A DNA stretch of 64,000 nt, taken from assembly GCF_001659605.2 (NCBI RefSeq), contig NC_035176.2, positions 25,786,716-25,850,715 on the forward strand, given 5' to 3'. Below, one piece after another: positions 48,508 to 61,222 of the stretch. A program made the position numbers and the translations under genes. The first letter of the stretch is position 1, and each line of letters begins with the position of its first letter. This DNA comes from Manihot esculenta (taxonomy: Eukaryota > Streptophyta > Magnoliopsida > Malpighiales > Euphorbiaceae). Below the pieces are notes generated by a model. That model saw only the letters and a program-made list of their open reading frames with translations, did not search any database and was not told the origin of the DNA.

Positions 48508-49388
48508 TTTAGTAATGCATGTTAAAATTTAAATTTATTAAATTTTAAAAATTATTTTTTTAATAAAATAAAATTAACTAAGGCTAATAAATAAAAGTTA
48601 CATTTATATAGTAAAATAATTTTTTTTTTCAAAAAATAATATAAAAATATCATTTTGGTGATTTTAGTTCATGTTAACATAAATGACATAGTTGTAAAAA
48701 ATTTTATACATCATGTTTTAATTAAATATATACTCTAAAACTTTATATATTATAATTATTTATAAATTATTAATTTATTTTAGAAAATCGAAATATTATT
48801 ATAAATAAAAATAAAAAGAAAGAAACGATGTCCCACATCGTTTCTAAACAAAGATGGGAGGTATTTGCTTTCGCATAAAAGAAGGAAAATTGCCTTACAT
48901 CAACGAGGAGATTTTTTAAATTATATATTTTTTTTGAATCTGAAAAATATTTTAAATTTTTTATTTCTTGATATTTTTATTTTTAATAATTAAATTTAAC
49001 TTCTTATTTTAACTTCTGTTTAAAAATATAAATTTATTACGTTAATAATTATTTAATATTTAAATATATTATTTTAATAATTTTAATTTTAAAATTAATC
49101 CATTTATATTTTCAATAATTTAAATATTTCTTTTAGATTTTTTATAAACTCTAAAATTAATTTAAATAATACAATTATCATTTTATTTAACTCTGTATTT
49201 AAAAAATTTAATATCACTATATTTATATGTATATATATACTGATTTTTTTAACTAACTCTAAAATTAATTTAATAATAAAATTATCATTTATTTTAAATA
49301 ATAAAATTATCAACTACAAAGTAGTTAAATGTTATTATAAATAAATAAAAGATTTAAGAACTGAAATCCTAATTTTTTTCTCTTTCCA

Positions 49389-49426
<38 letters not shown>

Positions 49427-50228
49427 TTTATAATAATAATATTTACAATTTATTTTTATATTTTTATTTAAAAATTAAAATTAAAATTTTTATGGGTATT
49501 CTCCCTTTATATTCCTAATTTAATATGTTAATTAATTAACTTTATCATAATAAATTTGTTTAAATGTCATTCGATTTAAATATTCGATTGTAATTGAAGT
49601 GGATCAATTTAATTAATGTAAGAATATGTGATTTAATTCAATTTAATTTTAATTATATCAATTTAATTAAATTATTAAAAAAATGTATAATTAAATTGAA
49701 CTAACTGATCTTAATTGAAATAAATTATTTTAATTAAAATAAAAGTGTGTGATTTAATTTAATATTTCTATCTTAATAGCATGATGTGTTTTTATAGTTA
49801 ATACCAATATGTTATTTCTTCTCTATTATTATTTTTTAAATAAAAGCATAAATATTGATGATAAATAAGTGTAATTTCCACTGATTTAATTTGATAATGA
49901 AATATATTTGAATAAATATGAAAAATCTCAAATTCTACTCTCTCAATTTCTAATCTCATTTAAATAATTTATTTGATATATCATAAGTTTGAAATTTATA
50001 ATAATTCTTCTATAATGTAAAATGGGCCCATTTTGAAATTGGAGCTAAAAACAAATTTTTTTAGTTTGAAATTTATAACATTCACCATTTTTATATAGAA
50101 AGTTTCATTGATATTTTTAATAAAATTTTATTAATACAATCAGTAATTTTATTTTAAAAAATTATTGATACTTTTATTAATACCTTAATTAATTATATTT
50201 TCAATATCATTAAATGATAATTATAAAG
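48508..50228. other. AT-rich intergenic DNA
   Basis: No gene is supported. A (TA)n tract lies at about 49393-49420. Two similar pieces with CTCTAAAATTAATTTAA lie near 49150 and 49258. The 69-aa minus-strand frame at 49104-49313 is low-complexity. Confidence 0.45.
48830..48840 (+). promoter_or_regulatory. Sequence identical to the plant snRNA upstream sequence element
   Basis: GTCCCACATCG matches the known plant USE consensus RTCCCACATCG. A TATA-like CATAAAAG begins about 34 bases downstream, close to the spacing used by pol II snRNA genes. No U1, U2, U4, U5, U3 or U6 sequence follows, so any snRNA gene has been lost, or the match is fortuitous. The element is itself centred in a palindrome, AAACGATGT-CCC-ACATCGTTT. 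Confidence 0.35.
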
Positions 50229-50384
50229 AGGCAGGCATATGGAGTAACTGCTGAATTAATGCATGGTAGAAAGCATAGCATGATGAATGGAGCCAAAGGT
50301 AGTTATGTAGCAGCTTTTCCAGTTCCAATACAAGCAATTACAATCAATCCAGTACCACCAGTATGGATATATTTTCGTATTTAA
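50229..50384 (+). pseudogene. Short coding-like fragment, unrecognised
   Basis: In a very AT-rich region, about 130 bases have balanced composition and stay open for 51 codons, reading KRQAYGVTAELMHG then KGSYVAAFPVPIQAITINP in shorter words. Residue use is protein-like rather than low-complexity. I do not recognise the family. It may be a stranded exon or a gene fragment carried by a transposon. Confidence 0.3.
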
Positions 50385-51942
50385 AATAAATTTTTTTTAA
50401 TTTAATTGTTTTTTATGGAAGTATTTCATTATTCTTAATTTAATAAAAAAATATATCATATAAATTGTATAAGAAAATAAAAAATTATTTTCTTAAAACT
50501 GTACTAAATTTATAAATTTTTATATAAAAGTAAGTAGTAGAATATTTTTTTTGAAAAAGTATGTTATTCAATAATAAAATAAGAATCCAAATAATTTATA
50601 AATGGTTAAGAAAATGAGTAATGAATTATTTTTATAAAACATATGATATTATAATAAAAAATTATTATTTAATTTCTATAGTATAGAAAAATTCATTAAT
50701 TAGTCTTTTAATTTTAAAAAATACGTTAATATGTTATTGAATTTTTAAAAAATCTACTAACTAGTCACTCCGGTAATTTTAATTATTTAATGATATTATT
50801 TATTTTTTAATTTATTAATGATATTATTTAATATTAGATGTACTAATCTCTAAAGATTAATATTTTAATTATATCAAAATACTAAATATTTTTTTTTAAT
50901 TGAAAATTGGAGATCGAAGAGTAGAAAAATCTCTTAAATTTATTTAAATATATTTACCATCAGATTAAATCTATCAAAATACTAAATATTATATTATATA
51001 CCGAATAAAAATATTCAATAATGAATTTATATAGATGGGAAAAAGGTATTCTAAGAAATAGAGAAGGAAAATTGTGAAAGGATGAAATTATACAAATAGA
51101 AATGAAAAACTATGAAAAATCAAAGTAAAGTAGTTAAAAATAAAATCAGAAACCCAAAAGTAATATAAAAAGTATATAAGTTTTGAAAAATTAAAAGCTA
51201 TAAAAAGTCCAAAGATTTATAAGCAATGCCTGCAGAACAAGAGGGACATTTTCATATAAAAAATATAATGGATTTTTTTTAATATGTAAATTACTTATTT
51301 ATCCTTCACAATCTCTGTTTATTTCAGATTCAAGATTCATTGTGATAAATGGATGAACTATCCAAACTATCTTAAAAGATATATAAACCTGGCCTAAGAT
51401 GAGGGATTGAGCAGGGATCAACCTCGGCCCTCGGCCCTCCTCCTCTCTCCCCCTCCCTCCTCTCTAATTTCCCAGGAGGTTAATGTATTCTTAACAGGGA
51501 AAAAAGGAAGGGATGGCCGGGTGGCTTCTCGTCAGTCTTTTAAGTTGTTGATTGAAACGGATCTTTGAGTAAGACAGCAATCAAACCTAAACCTATTATT
51601 TGTTTATTGGTACGTTTCAGTCCATGACCCTTGAAAGAGAATGTGTTCTTCTGCATATCTGGTAATTTGCATTTATGATTAATGGAATCATTACTACTCT
51701 TTTTTCTTTATCAACCATGCATAAATTAATGCTTCTCTTTCCTTTATACAAAAGTCTTTTTTCATTTATAAATAGATACGAAATTGATTAAAAAAGCCAA
51801 GGGATTTGTATCTAACGAATGACCATTCACCATTATTTATTACTGTTCATTCACAGTACAAAACGGAAATTAAGGGGGTGCCCAAATCACTTCTGGCCAA
51901 AAGTAAACTCAACTTAATTTTGGACAGACATCACCCTTCCCT
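50385..51942. other. Intergenic DNA upstream of the dioxygenase gene
   Basis: AT-rich to about 51340. At 51410-51475 a pyrimidine-rich stretch with CCTCGGCCCT repeats stands out. No gene is seen. Confidence 0.4.
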
Positions 51943-51950
51943 CTTATATA
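51943..51950 (+). promoter_or_regulatory. TATA box of the dioxygenase gene
   Basis: TTATATAA lies about 95 bases before the start codon, leaving room for a leader of about 65 bases. The surrounding sequence is not AT-rich, which makes the match more meaningful. Confidence 0.6.
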
Positions 51951-51999
51951 ATGGTTCTGGGTGATAAAGTCTCCACCACCACAACACAAAGAAATCCAT

Positions 52000-52000
<1 letters not shown>

Positions 52001-52043
<43 letters not shown>
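52001..52043 (+). repeat. (GA)n microsatellite abutting the start codon
   Basis: About 21 GA units, with one interruption at AAAG, run directly into ATGGGGG. It lies in the 5' untranslated leader. GA/CT tracts in leaders are common in plants and are bound by BPC/BBR-type factors at the DNA level. Confidence 0.92.
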
Positions 52044-52047
<4 letters not shown>

Positions 52048-54119
52048 GGGTGGCTCAACTACCATTGCTTGATTTTTCTATGGAGCCACTAGGCTTAGAA
52101 GTTGGCAGTGAGAGTTGGAGAGAACTGTGCACCAAAGTTAGAGAGGCATGTGAGACTCATGGTTGCTTCCTTTTAACGTATGAAAAGATCCCTGAAAACC
52201 TACGTGAAGATATGTTCATGGGAATCAAATCACTATTTGATCTTCCTCAAGAAACTAAGACAAAGTACGTTAATCCCAAGCCTTATCGCAGCTACGCTGG
52301 AAAGAATCAACTAGTTCCTTTCTACGAGAGTCTTGGGCTCGACGAACCTCAGAAACTTGCTGCAGTTGAAGCTTTTACTCATCTCATGTGGCCGGAAGGG
52401 AACACAAGTTTCTGGTGAGTTAATTCTTGATTACACATTGATCAGTAGAGGAAAACATAACCAACTTTGTAAATTTTTTTAGTTTTTGACAAGGGAAAAC
52501 GATGGAAATTGGCAATGAGGGTTATCACATGATACCATATTTGGGCATGTAAAGCTGCGATTCCTTTTGAAGATGGTCCCTCTTTATATGGTATTGAGGG
52601 TTATCATCAAATGGTTTCTATTTTGGTCATTTTCTATGGGTGTGCATATTAACAAATCCTTAAAAAATTGTCTCACTTTATTTCTACTTAGGCAAATCAG
52701 TCTATGGCTTCACCTTTTTCTCTTTATAATGTTGCCTTGTGATTTCTTGCAAAAGCCAGCCTTTCACATGTTTTATTCGTCTCCCAACCTGTAACACACT
52801 ATGGCTAATTACCAGCTAGAATCTACACATTTTTTTTAAAAAATTTTTTTTCGGCCAAATACACAAGTCTCCATCTCCCATAATAAATAAAAATTAATGG
52901 GAAAATGTAAATAAATAAAAAAAAAAATTCAAACTTTAGAACTTGTAACATTAAAAGCTGTATTAATTCTGACATGATAATGGCTGCTATACAAAAACTC
53001 CCTCGCTACCTGCCAGCCAGTGACCTATTAAATGGAGACTTATCTTTGTAACAGATTCACTTTATTACAGTGTCTTTAAAATGATTATTGTCATAATTCT
53101 GTCTGCACATGTCGTTGCAGAAAATCAGTACTCAGAGATATGTGCATAGACTCATCAGCTTTTCTGTAACTACAACACTTCCATTAAAATCCATTTCTCT
53201 CCTTCGTTATCATTCGTTTACAAACAGTAGCTTTATTCATAACTTCAGTATCTCAAATAGTCCATAACCAATCACAAAACGCCACTTCATGGTAGTGTTT
53301 TTTTCCCTCTGAATCTTGATTTGATAAACACAAAATTTCAACGACCCATTTCTTACAACTTAAAGACCAATGCATGATTGACGGTCACAAGTATTTTGTA
53401 TTATTGTATTGAATAAAATTATTTAATCGACAACATTTTTGTATACCTTATAGCGAGGCTCTTCATGGAGTGAGCTCGGAGATGCTGGAGCTGAATTATA
53501 TGGTGCTGAAAATGATATTTGAGAGCTTTGGCATGGAAAATTACTACGCTTCACACATTGAGGACAGCACTAGTGTATTTCGTATGATGAGGTATATAGC
53601 TCGTCCAAGCGGCGGCGCCGCAGCTGATGATGCTGATGACGACGAAGACATTACTCTACGAGCTCACACTGACAAAAATACTATCACCATCTTATGTCAA
53701 AATCAAGTTCAGGGTCTCGAGGTTCAGACCAAAGATGGAAACTGGGATCAAGTAATGGTTCCCCAACATGGTCTAGTCGTCATTGTTGGTGAAGCTCTCA
53801 AGGTAATTTTTATACATATGATCATTGTTAACGAGGACTAGATGATTAATTGTTATTGCTGCATGGAAGCTATGTATAGGTATGGAGCAATGGGAGGCTT
53901 AAAGCAGCAAGGCATAGGGTGGTGACGAGAGGAGAGCAAGACAGGTACTCTTGTGGGCTGTTTTCATTGCCAAAAGAGGAATCAATCGTCCAAGTGCCAA
54001 GTGAACTTGTGGACAAAGAGCATCCTCTTCTTTACAGGCCCTTCATTTTTGCTGAATATATTTCCTTCTATGCTTCCAAGTTGAGCGATGATGCTCTTGA
54101 AATATATGCATGCATTTGA
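52044..54119 (+). CDS. 2-oxoglutarate/Fe(II)-dependent dioxygenase, AOP-like, 3 exons
   Basis: Exons 52044-52414, 53454-53802 and 53880-54119 join in frame (all GT-AG) to give 319 aa, usual for this family. The N-terminal half matches the DIOX_N domain (PLLDFSMEPLG, ETHGCFLLTYEKIP). The Fe(II)-binding triad is present as HTD (His195, Asp197) and His252, and the 2-oxoglutarate-binding RxS is Arg262-Tyr-Ser264. Wording such as EKIPENLREDMFMGIKSLFD, GLDEPQKLAAVEAF and SKLSDDALEIYA is typical of AOP-type dioxygenases. Outside Brassicales these do not make glucosinolates, so the substrate is unknown. An acidic insert (AADDADDDEDI, residues 180-190) just before the HxD motif is longer than I recall for relatives. 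The start codon follows a GA tract. Confidence 0.92.
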
Positions 54120-56714
54120 TCCTTTAAAGTTAATTATTGGTATTATTATAGTGTTTAATTATTTTGTTCAAGACATTATGAACTTATTTATATACATGAA
54201 TGAAAAAGGTCGAAGAAATATCTATGAATTTGGGAATTTGATTTTGATGTTGCTTGTTGATTGTTCATGCATGGAATTTTTTTTACTAAAAATATTTAAA
54301 AAAAAAAAAAAATTAGTGTGTTTTTATAACAACTGAATTTACTTTGTTTCATAAAATTTACTCGTTATTATTCTAGATTCTAAATTATTTAATTAATTTT
54401 GTTTCACCCTAATTCTCAAAAAAAAAAAAAAAGTTTAAACCTATAGTTTTTTTTTTAATTTTTTTTATTGAAGTTTGGAAAATAGACGTTGAAATTGAGG
54501 ATGTGTCGTTTTCATCGATAATTGACTTTCGCCAAGAGATGTTCTGCATTGGGATTGCTCTCATTGAAACCGATTTGTCCCTCTCCAAGTTCAAATTGGC
54601 AGAGTTTTAATTAATTGTTTTTTCTCAACTTTCTATTCGCTGTAAAAAAGGAAAAAGAAAATTCTCGTACTGGGTAAGCAGTCGAGATTTTTCGCTATTC
54701 ATAAATTACAGACGCAAATCAAAATTTTCCTCATTTATTTTTTATTTGATCCCTCATGCTCACTCATTGTATTTCTAAACGTTATTATATAGAAAAGAAA
54801 AAGAAAAATAAAAAATTTAAAATAAAGAACTTTCATCTTTACAGTTGGGTTGATTGAATTGATCGAGAGAAAGCATGAGATGTAATCACTTGATTTTCTT
54901 CCCGTTATCAAACTATGGTAATTTTTAGTTAAATATAAATATAAATTAGTTATTTTTTTAAAATAAAAATTATAGATTCGTCTGACACCATGTCAAACTG
55001 ACTTCATCAGCAATTGGACACGTCATTGCTGAATTGTTCTTTGTTTTTTAATTCTTTCTTTTTAATATAAAAAGAGATTTAAAGTAAAAATAAAAATGAT
55101 ATTTTCTTTTTTTTTTTAACTTTAATTTATTACACTTAAATTTATTGTATTTTATTTTATTACATTTTAAATTTTACTTTAATTATTAATACATATATAA
55201 TTTTAAAATGTATTGATAAAATAAAATATAATTAACATAAAAATATAATATCTTATATTAAATTAATCTGCTTTAAATCATATTTGTTAAAAAAGTTAAC
55301 TTACAATCAGGATTACGTTTAAAAGCTAAAATATGGAATACAGTATTTTATAATAATTTCTTAATATGACAGAAAAAAATAAAACAAAAATTATTAATAA
55401 ATATCTATAATCAAATATATAATAATTTTAAAAATTAAAATTAAATTAAAAAAATATTACATTAAATTAAAATATTAAATTAAATTAATTTTTAATTATT
55501 TCAATTCGAATTGAATTGTGGACTTCACCTACATTCATCTCAGATAACACTGCCTTTATTGCCTCGTCAATCTCTTCCCCTTTCTCTTCTTTCCACTGCA
55601 ATATCGTTACTCTCTAAATCCTTTGTTTATATATTTTTATATTTATCGGTACACGAGATTTTAACAATTTCTCATATATATTCACAAAATAGAGCAAGTA
55701 TTTTTAGAATTTCTCATATTTCTATATTTGTTCACAATATTATTTTTTGTTAAATTTATAATATAAAAATAAATATTATATAAATACCTAAAAAGTAAGA
55801 GTTAATAACAAAAAAATTTATCTTTTTCCTTTTTTACAATTCCACTTACCATTTTATATTTCATCAATTAAATTTTATATTTTTATATTTATCAATTAAA
55901 TTCTATATTTCTATATTTATTTTAATTGCACTTAACATTAGATTTTTTTATAAAAAACTAATAAAATTAGTACATTATTGGCACGTCATTCTAATTTAGA
56001 GTATAATTAATTGAAATTTAAAAATTTATAATTTAATTCAGTGTGCAATTATAAATTTTTTAAAGATTATAAATTTTCCAATTATTTTTCTTAAAATTAA
56101 AATTTATAATATTAAAAAATAATTTATATTATTTTAATAAATTTTTTAATATTCTCAGTATATCAATTCTATTTTAATTTAATCTAAAATTAACCTACCT
56201 TTCAAATTGTTTTTCCTGAAATTCACACGTAATTTTAAAAAAATGCTAATTAATAATATAATTAAAAATAAAAAAATCCTTTTTAGAAAACATATTGAAG
56301 AAATAATTATAATTATTTTATTATTTTATATCCTTAAAAATAAATGATGTGAAATATAATTTTAAATTAATTTTATATTTCTATTTATATATATTGTTCA
56401 TCATATACTTTTTAAAGCTACAACAATACTTAGTTTAGATTTAGAAACATAATTCAAGAAGTTGAAATTAAATTAAAATAAATTAATATATTAAATCATT
56501 AATAAGATTAAAAAATTTATAATAATAATGTAAATTATTTTTTAATATTATAAATTTTAATTTTAAAAAAAATGATGAAATAATTTTATTTTTTAAAAAA
56601 TTTATAATTATAACTTAAACTTTAAAAATTTAATAATTAAATTTTAAATTTTAGTTAATTATACTCAGAATTTATTGATATAATAATAATATATTAAATA
56701 ATAAAATAATTTTT
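54120..56714. other. AT-rich intergenic DNA, no gene seen
   Basis: It begins with the 3' flank of the dioxygenase gene. No AATAAA was clearly placed. A stretch at 55070-55210 resembles the ATTACACTTAAAT-type blocks near 23.5 kb. The 80-aa frame at 55511-55753 is not recognised. Confidence 0.45.
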
Positions 56715-56983
56715 ATAACTACCCGAAAATCGGACCGTTATTGGTGTTAGGGTTCAAATCGACTCGTCGGAGCCCGTAGCAAACCTACTATACATTCTGT
56801 GTACCTGATAAAATCTCATACATGATCATAAAAATAACAAAAAACAAAAATATAAACATTCCATAAACCAAAATTTGACTTGTGCATGTAACAAATCTGT
56901 AAACATAAAACGCATACTAAACCCCTCATCAAATACTCCAGTAAGGTAAACATCACATGTTTCAAGTTTAGTTCAATCATAAA
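56715..56983 (-). repeat. Old gypsy LTR fragment
   Basis: It matches the plus-strand start of the solo LTR at 24772 (AACTACCCGAAAATCGGACC here), then continues with GTAGCAAACCTACTATACAT and TCATACATGATCATA. It is more diverged than the other copies and is cut short at 56983 by the next element. Confidence 0.75.
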
Positions 56984-58905
56984 TGTAATACCCGGCTAGA
57001 CTCCGGTATCGGAATTCCTACCGTCCGGTGGAATTCCGGGTGTTGGAGACCTCTAAAAGGGTAAAATCATGTTTTTATAAAATGTTTTAATGTATTTTAT
57101 GTTTTTGAGCTAGAAGGAAAATGAGTTTTTGCATGAAAATAATCTTGGAGGAAGACCCAGGTTCGGCCGCCGAACGTGCATGCGCTTCGGGTGTGCCTTA
57201 GGCCCCCGAAAGCATAAGTGAGGGGAGTCCAGGTTCGGCCGCCGAACATGGCATGCATGCGGAGGCACGTTCGGCCTCCGAATGTGGCCTGGCCAGCCAC
57301 CTATAAATGGGTCCCTTAGCCGAAACGGGTGAGTTTTTCTCCCCATTTTCGGCCAAGGTGAGCTTTCCGCCGTCCCTCGCCGATCTTGAGTTTCTTCCTT
57401 CCATTCTTCATGATTTTTATGAGTTTGCAACTTTGTTTTGAAGATTTTTGAGCATAAAGCAAGTTTTGGAGCTTGGAGGTTCAAGAAACTCAATCTCTCC
57501 CATCTCCGAGCTAGGGTCGTCTCCCTCTCGATCTTCAAGAGGTAAGGGTCGATCTTGAACTCTTTTTATGTTTTAAGTAAGTTTTAAGTTGATTCATGGG
57601 GTAGAAATGCATGTTTAGGTTAGATGAGCATGGTTAGGTTTTATGTGAACTTGTGGACAATGTGAGTTGATGTGTTGTTTGTGATGTGTTGCATTCCATT
57701 ATGGCATATGATTTAAATATTTTTATTATTCTGCTCACTGGGCTCTAGTAGCTCACCCCTTTCCCTAATCCCCCAGGGTTGCAGGTACGGGCTAGACAGT
57801 GAAGTCAAGATGGATGAAGTCATGTGTATGTAATAGATAGAATGTGGACATGATAAATTGTAAAATGATGTAAAGTTATGAATAGTTATGTTATGTAAAA
57901 ATGATATTGAGGATTAGAGGTTGTGCTTGACCCTATGTGTATGGTGATCCCTTTTGTATACATGATCTATGTTTTATGATGTTTATATTCCACCAAGCTT
58001 GTGTATGATGAGATGCCCCATTGGAGCATTTGTTGAGAGCTCCAGTGTGGGGTTTATGTTTATGTTTATGTATATGTTTATGTGCATGCACAGGTTGAGC
58101 TTGGTAAAAGAAAAGAAAAGTTCAAATTTTTATGTATGTTGTTGATCATGTATGGGATTAAACAGGTTTACAGGTTGTATGTCAGGCTTGCTACGGGTCC
58201 CGGCGGCCTTAAGCCGATCTGGATCCTAGCGCCGGTAGCGGTCCGATTTTCGGGTCGTTTCAGAATGATATCAGAGCCCTAGGTTCATATGGTCGGACCT
58301 AGAGTGTCGGGCTCATAGATGTTATAGAAGGTCAAGCACAATAGGAAAGATCATGTCCACTAGGATAGGATGTGGAGTCCTGTCTTGTATGATGATGTGA
58401 AATGCCATGATAATGTGCATGTGCATTAATGATATGTTATGATATGTGATGTATGTGATGCGGGTTCATGTGTTCCCACATGAACCATATGATGCTAATG
58501 TTTATGTGATGTGTACTGTTTTTCAGAAAACAGGATGAGAGGAACTCATCGATCTGCACGATTAACTGGAGTACCACCTGAGGATGAGGGCATGAGCGCC
58601 CGTCCTCCTGCATTGCCTAGGGCAATGTCAAGTAGGTCCAACAGAGAACGAGCAGCAAGGGACCCAAGAAGGTCTTTGGATCTGGGTAGAAGCAGATCAG
58701 TGAGGGGAACAGTTCAGGGAGGAATGTCAGAGGACATGGGGGATGAGATGGATGTGGACCAAAGGAGGGATGGTAGTTTAGGAGTGAGCATGTCGGAAGA
58801 GGGAATGAGAGAGTCCCAAGGAGGCACCCAGGCCTCAGAATTTGTTCAGCCACCTCACTACCCACCCTTTTCACAAAATTTCGGGTATTCGATGGGAAGT
58901 ACATC
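56984..58905 (+). mobile_element. Gypsy element A: 5' LTR, primer-binding site and start of gag
   Basis: The LTR spans 56984-58262 (1,279 bp; TGTAATACCCGGCTAGAC to GGGTCGTTTCA). Three bases later TGATATCAGAGC (58266-58277) matches 11 of 12 bases of the initiator-tRNA-Met primer-binding site. A gag frame starts at 58535. Sequence of this element stops at 58905, where element B is inserted; the rest must lie beyond the window. Confidence 0.88.
58535..58905 (+). pseudogene. N-terminal part of gypsy gag, cut by element B
   Basis: The frame opens MRGTHRSARLTGVPPEDEG and is rich in Arg, Ser and Gly, then acidic (MSEDMGDEMDVDQ), then proline-rich. This fits the variable N-terminus of plant gypsy gag proteins, and its position after LTR and primer-binding site supports it. 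No zinc knuckle is reached before the break at 58905. It has 123 codons. Confidence 0.65.
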
Positions 58906-61144
58906 TGTAACGACCCCAAAATGGACCGTCACCGGCGCTAGGATTCAGGTCGGCTTAAGGCCGCCAGAACCCGTAGCAAGCCTACTATACGCTCTGTGTA
59001 CCTGTAAAACTCATACATGATCATACATTTTCTGTGAAAATAAAAACTCTTTTCTTTGTACCAAGGCTTAACCTGTGCATGCACTATCTCTGTATTCTGT
59101 ACTCTGTACCCCTGACTAGAGCTTGCTCTAGATGGGTTATTTCATACCTATTAAGCCTGGTTTTTCACATACTCTGTAAAACACATACAGATATACAGAT
59201 CATGTACATAACAAAAGTGTTACAACACAAACATCACTAAGTCAAGCACAATTCTAACTTTACACAACTATGACATCTCTTTAACATTACATGTCCACTC
59301 TACGCTATTACCAATCTCTTTACTCTTTCTGTATTCTGCTGGACTTTCCCTGTACACTGTACATTGAACCTGCAAAACTGGGGTTAAGGGAGTGGGATGA
59401 GCTCTATAGCCCAGTGAGTAGAACAGTAAAAGAGTCATTAACACATGCTCTGATGGAATGCATCAAACCACAGACAATCCACATCAAGGGTAAACCTGTC
59501 ACCACATAGTCCCGGTAACTCTGCCGTGCCAGGGCGTAGAATCGAGCACCTGGTCTTCCTGTCATATATGTATATGTGTATATAACACCTCTGTACTTAC
59601 CATTGCCAGGGCGTAGTCAAAGGCTCCTGGACTTTACTATACCTGCCAGGGCGTAGTCAAAGGCTCCTGGACTTCTCTATATCTGCCAGGGCGTAGTCAA
59701 AGGCTCCTGGACTTCTCTCAGAGACTATTGGATCATTCAGCATTCACCCACACCAATAAATAACTATGCAATGCAACATATTCGTGGATTCTAATGCAAA
59801 CAACCTACTGTACACTCATGATGCATGAACAATGCTAAAAGCATTCATTTCTCAATTAAACATATTAAGTTTAGTTCCACTCACCTTTGGCTAGCTGGAC
59901 TGACTCTACAGGCTCTGACAAACTCTGGCGCAGTACTCACTGCTGCTCTCTCTGGTTCCTCTGGTCTGTATAAGCACAGATAAACTCAAATGAGGGACCA
60001 AACTAACTTATTTAACTCTCTAAGACTTCCCTTAAACTCACTCAAACATCCATGCAAAGCATGCAAGAGAAGGCTGGACAGAACACTTTCGGCGGCAGGT
60101 TCGGCGGCCGAAAGTCCTCTCCAGAGACGAAACTCATGCACCTTCGGCGGCCGAATCTTTACTTTCGGCAGCCGAACCCTTTCGGGGGCAAGTTTCGGAG
60201 GCTGAAAGGCACTCCAGAGATGAAAGTCTCTAACCTTCGGCGGCACCTTCGGCGGCCGAACTCCCCTCCAGAGCCGAAAGTCCAAAAGCTCGGGGGCAAG
60301 CTTGGGCAACCGAAGCCACCTCCTCATGGGTTCAGTGGCCGAATGTACCTTTGGCGGCCGAACCTGAGTTCATCTGCAAGGCAGAACCTTGCTCTGCCTC
60401 TCACCAAAAGCACAAAACTCTCCCAATCTCAAACACCTCGATTCCTCAACGTGCATACACCCAAGTATATGGTCAAAGGGGTCAAAAACTACCTTAAAAC
60501 CCCAACAACACAAACACATAACACACAAATAAGCTTTTCTCACAAAAATAGCAAAAACTCTCCTTTAACCCTATTCATGCAACTTTCTCCCAAAACCTCA
60601 TAAAACCTTCAGAAAACAGAAAAACAAGTTACTTACCTCTTGCAACCAAGAAGATGAATGATCCTAACGTGAAGTTTTGGAGCAACTCTCCTTCAAACTC
60701 TCCAAAATACACAACTTTGAGTTTTTAGCTTAAAACCTTCAAAACAACATAAAAACTAATCAAACCTTTGCAAGATTTGATGAAAACATGATAAAAACTC
60801 AAGAAAGACAGAGTCTCACCTCAGCAATCGAAAGGAATCGGCGTGCCTTATCCTTTCAACCGACTGAGGGCCTTTTATAGGTGGCTGGCCAGACCACCTT
60901 CGGCGGCCTATCGTGAAACCGAAAGCCATGCATGTTCGGCGGCCGAACCTCAACTTCGGCGGCCGAACCTGACTTTTCTGCCTTGGTTCAGTTCACTCAA
61001 AAACTCATTTCCTTAAGCTTTAACACGATGAAACATACCAAAACCTTTTAGAAAAACATAAATCTAACCCTTCTAGAGACTTTTGGCATCTTGAACTCCA
61101 TCGGAAAGTAGAATTCCGATGCCGGACTCTAGCCGGGTATTACA
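58906..61144 (-). repeat. 3' LTR of gypsy element B (2,239 bp)
   Basis: On the minus strand it runs from TGTAATACCCGGCTAGAG to GGGTCGTTACA. It is related along its full length to the solo LTR at 24772-26845 and more distantly to the shorter LTR of element A. It holds five exact TTCGGCGGCCGAA motifs and a 40-bp tandem repeat. Confidence 0.9.
59605..59724. repeat. Three 40-bp tandem repeats inside the gypsy LTR
   Basis: Units starting GCCAGGGCGTAGTCAAAGGC lie at 59605, 59645 and 59685, with a diverged unit near 59525. The solo LTR has a different, longer repeated block (GTGCCCGGCCC...GGCTCCTCAGGACTTTA) in the same place, so this part of the LTR is variable. Confidence 0.9.
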
Positions 61145-61222
61145 TTCTCTCCCCCTTAAGAACATTCGTCCTCGAATGTTCCAAAAACAAACAACTAACA
61201 CATAAAAAGGAGGAAACTAACC

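Noticed and set aside
49104..49313. 69-aa minus-strand frame
   Set aside because: Ile/Lys/Asn-rich translation of AT-rich DNA with local repeats.
58511..58534. Upstream in-frame ATG for gag of element A
   Set aside because: The frame opens at 58511, but ATG at 58535 better fits the start of the charged gag N-terminus; the choice is not certain.
59605..59724. CRISPR-like array
   Set aside because: Units are contiguous 40-bp tandem repeats without spacers, inside a plant LTR.
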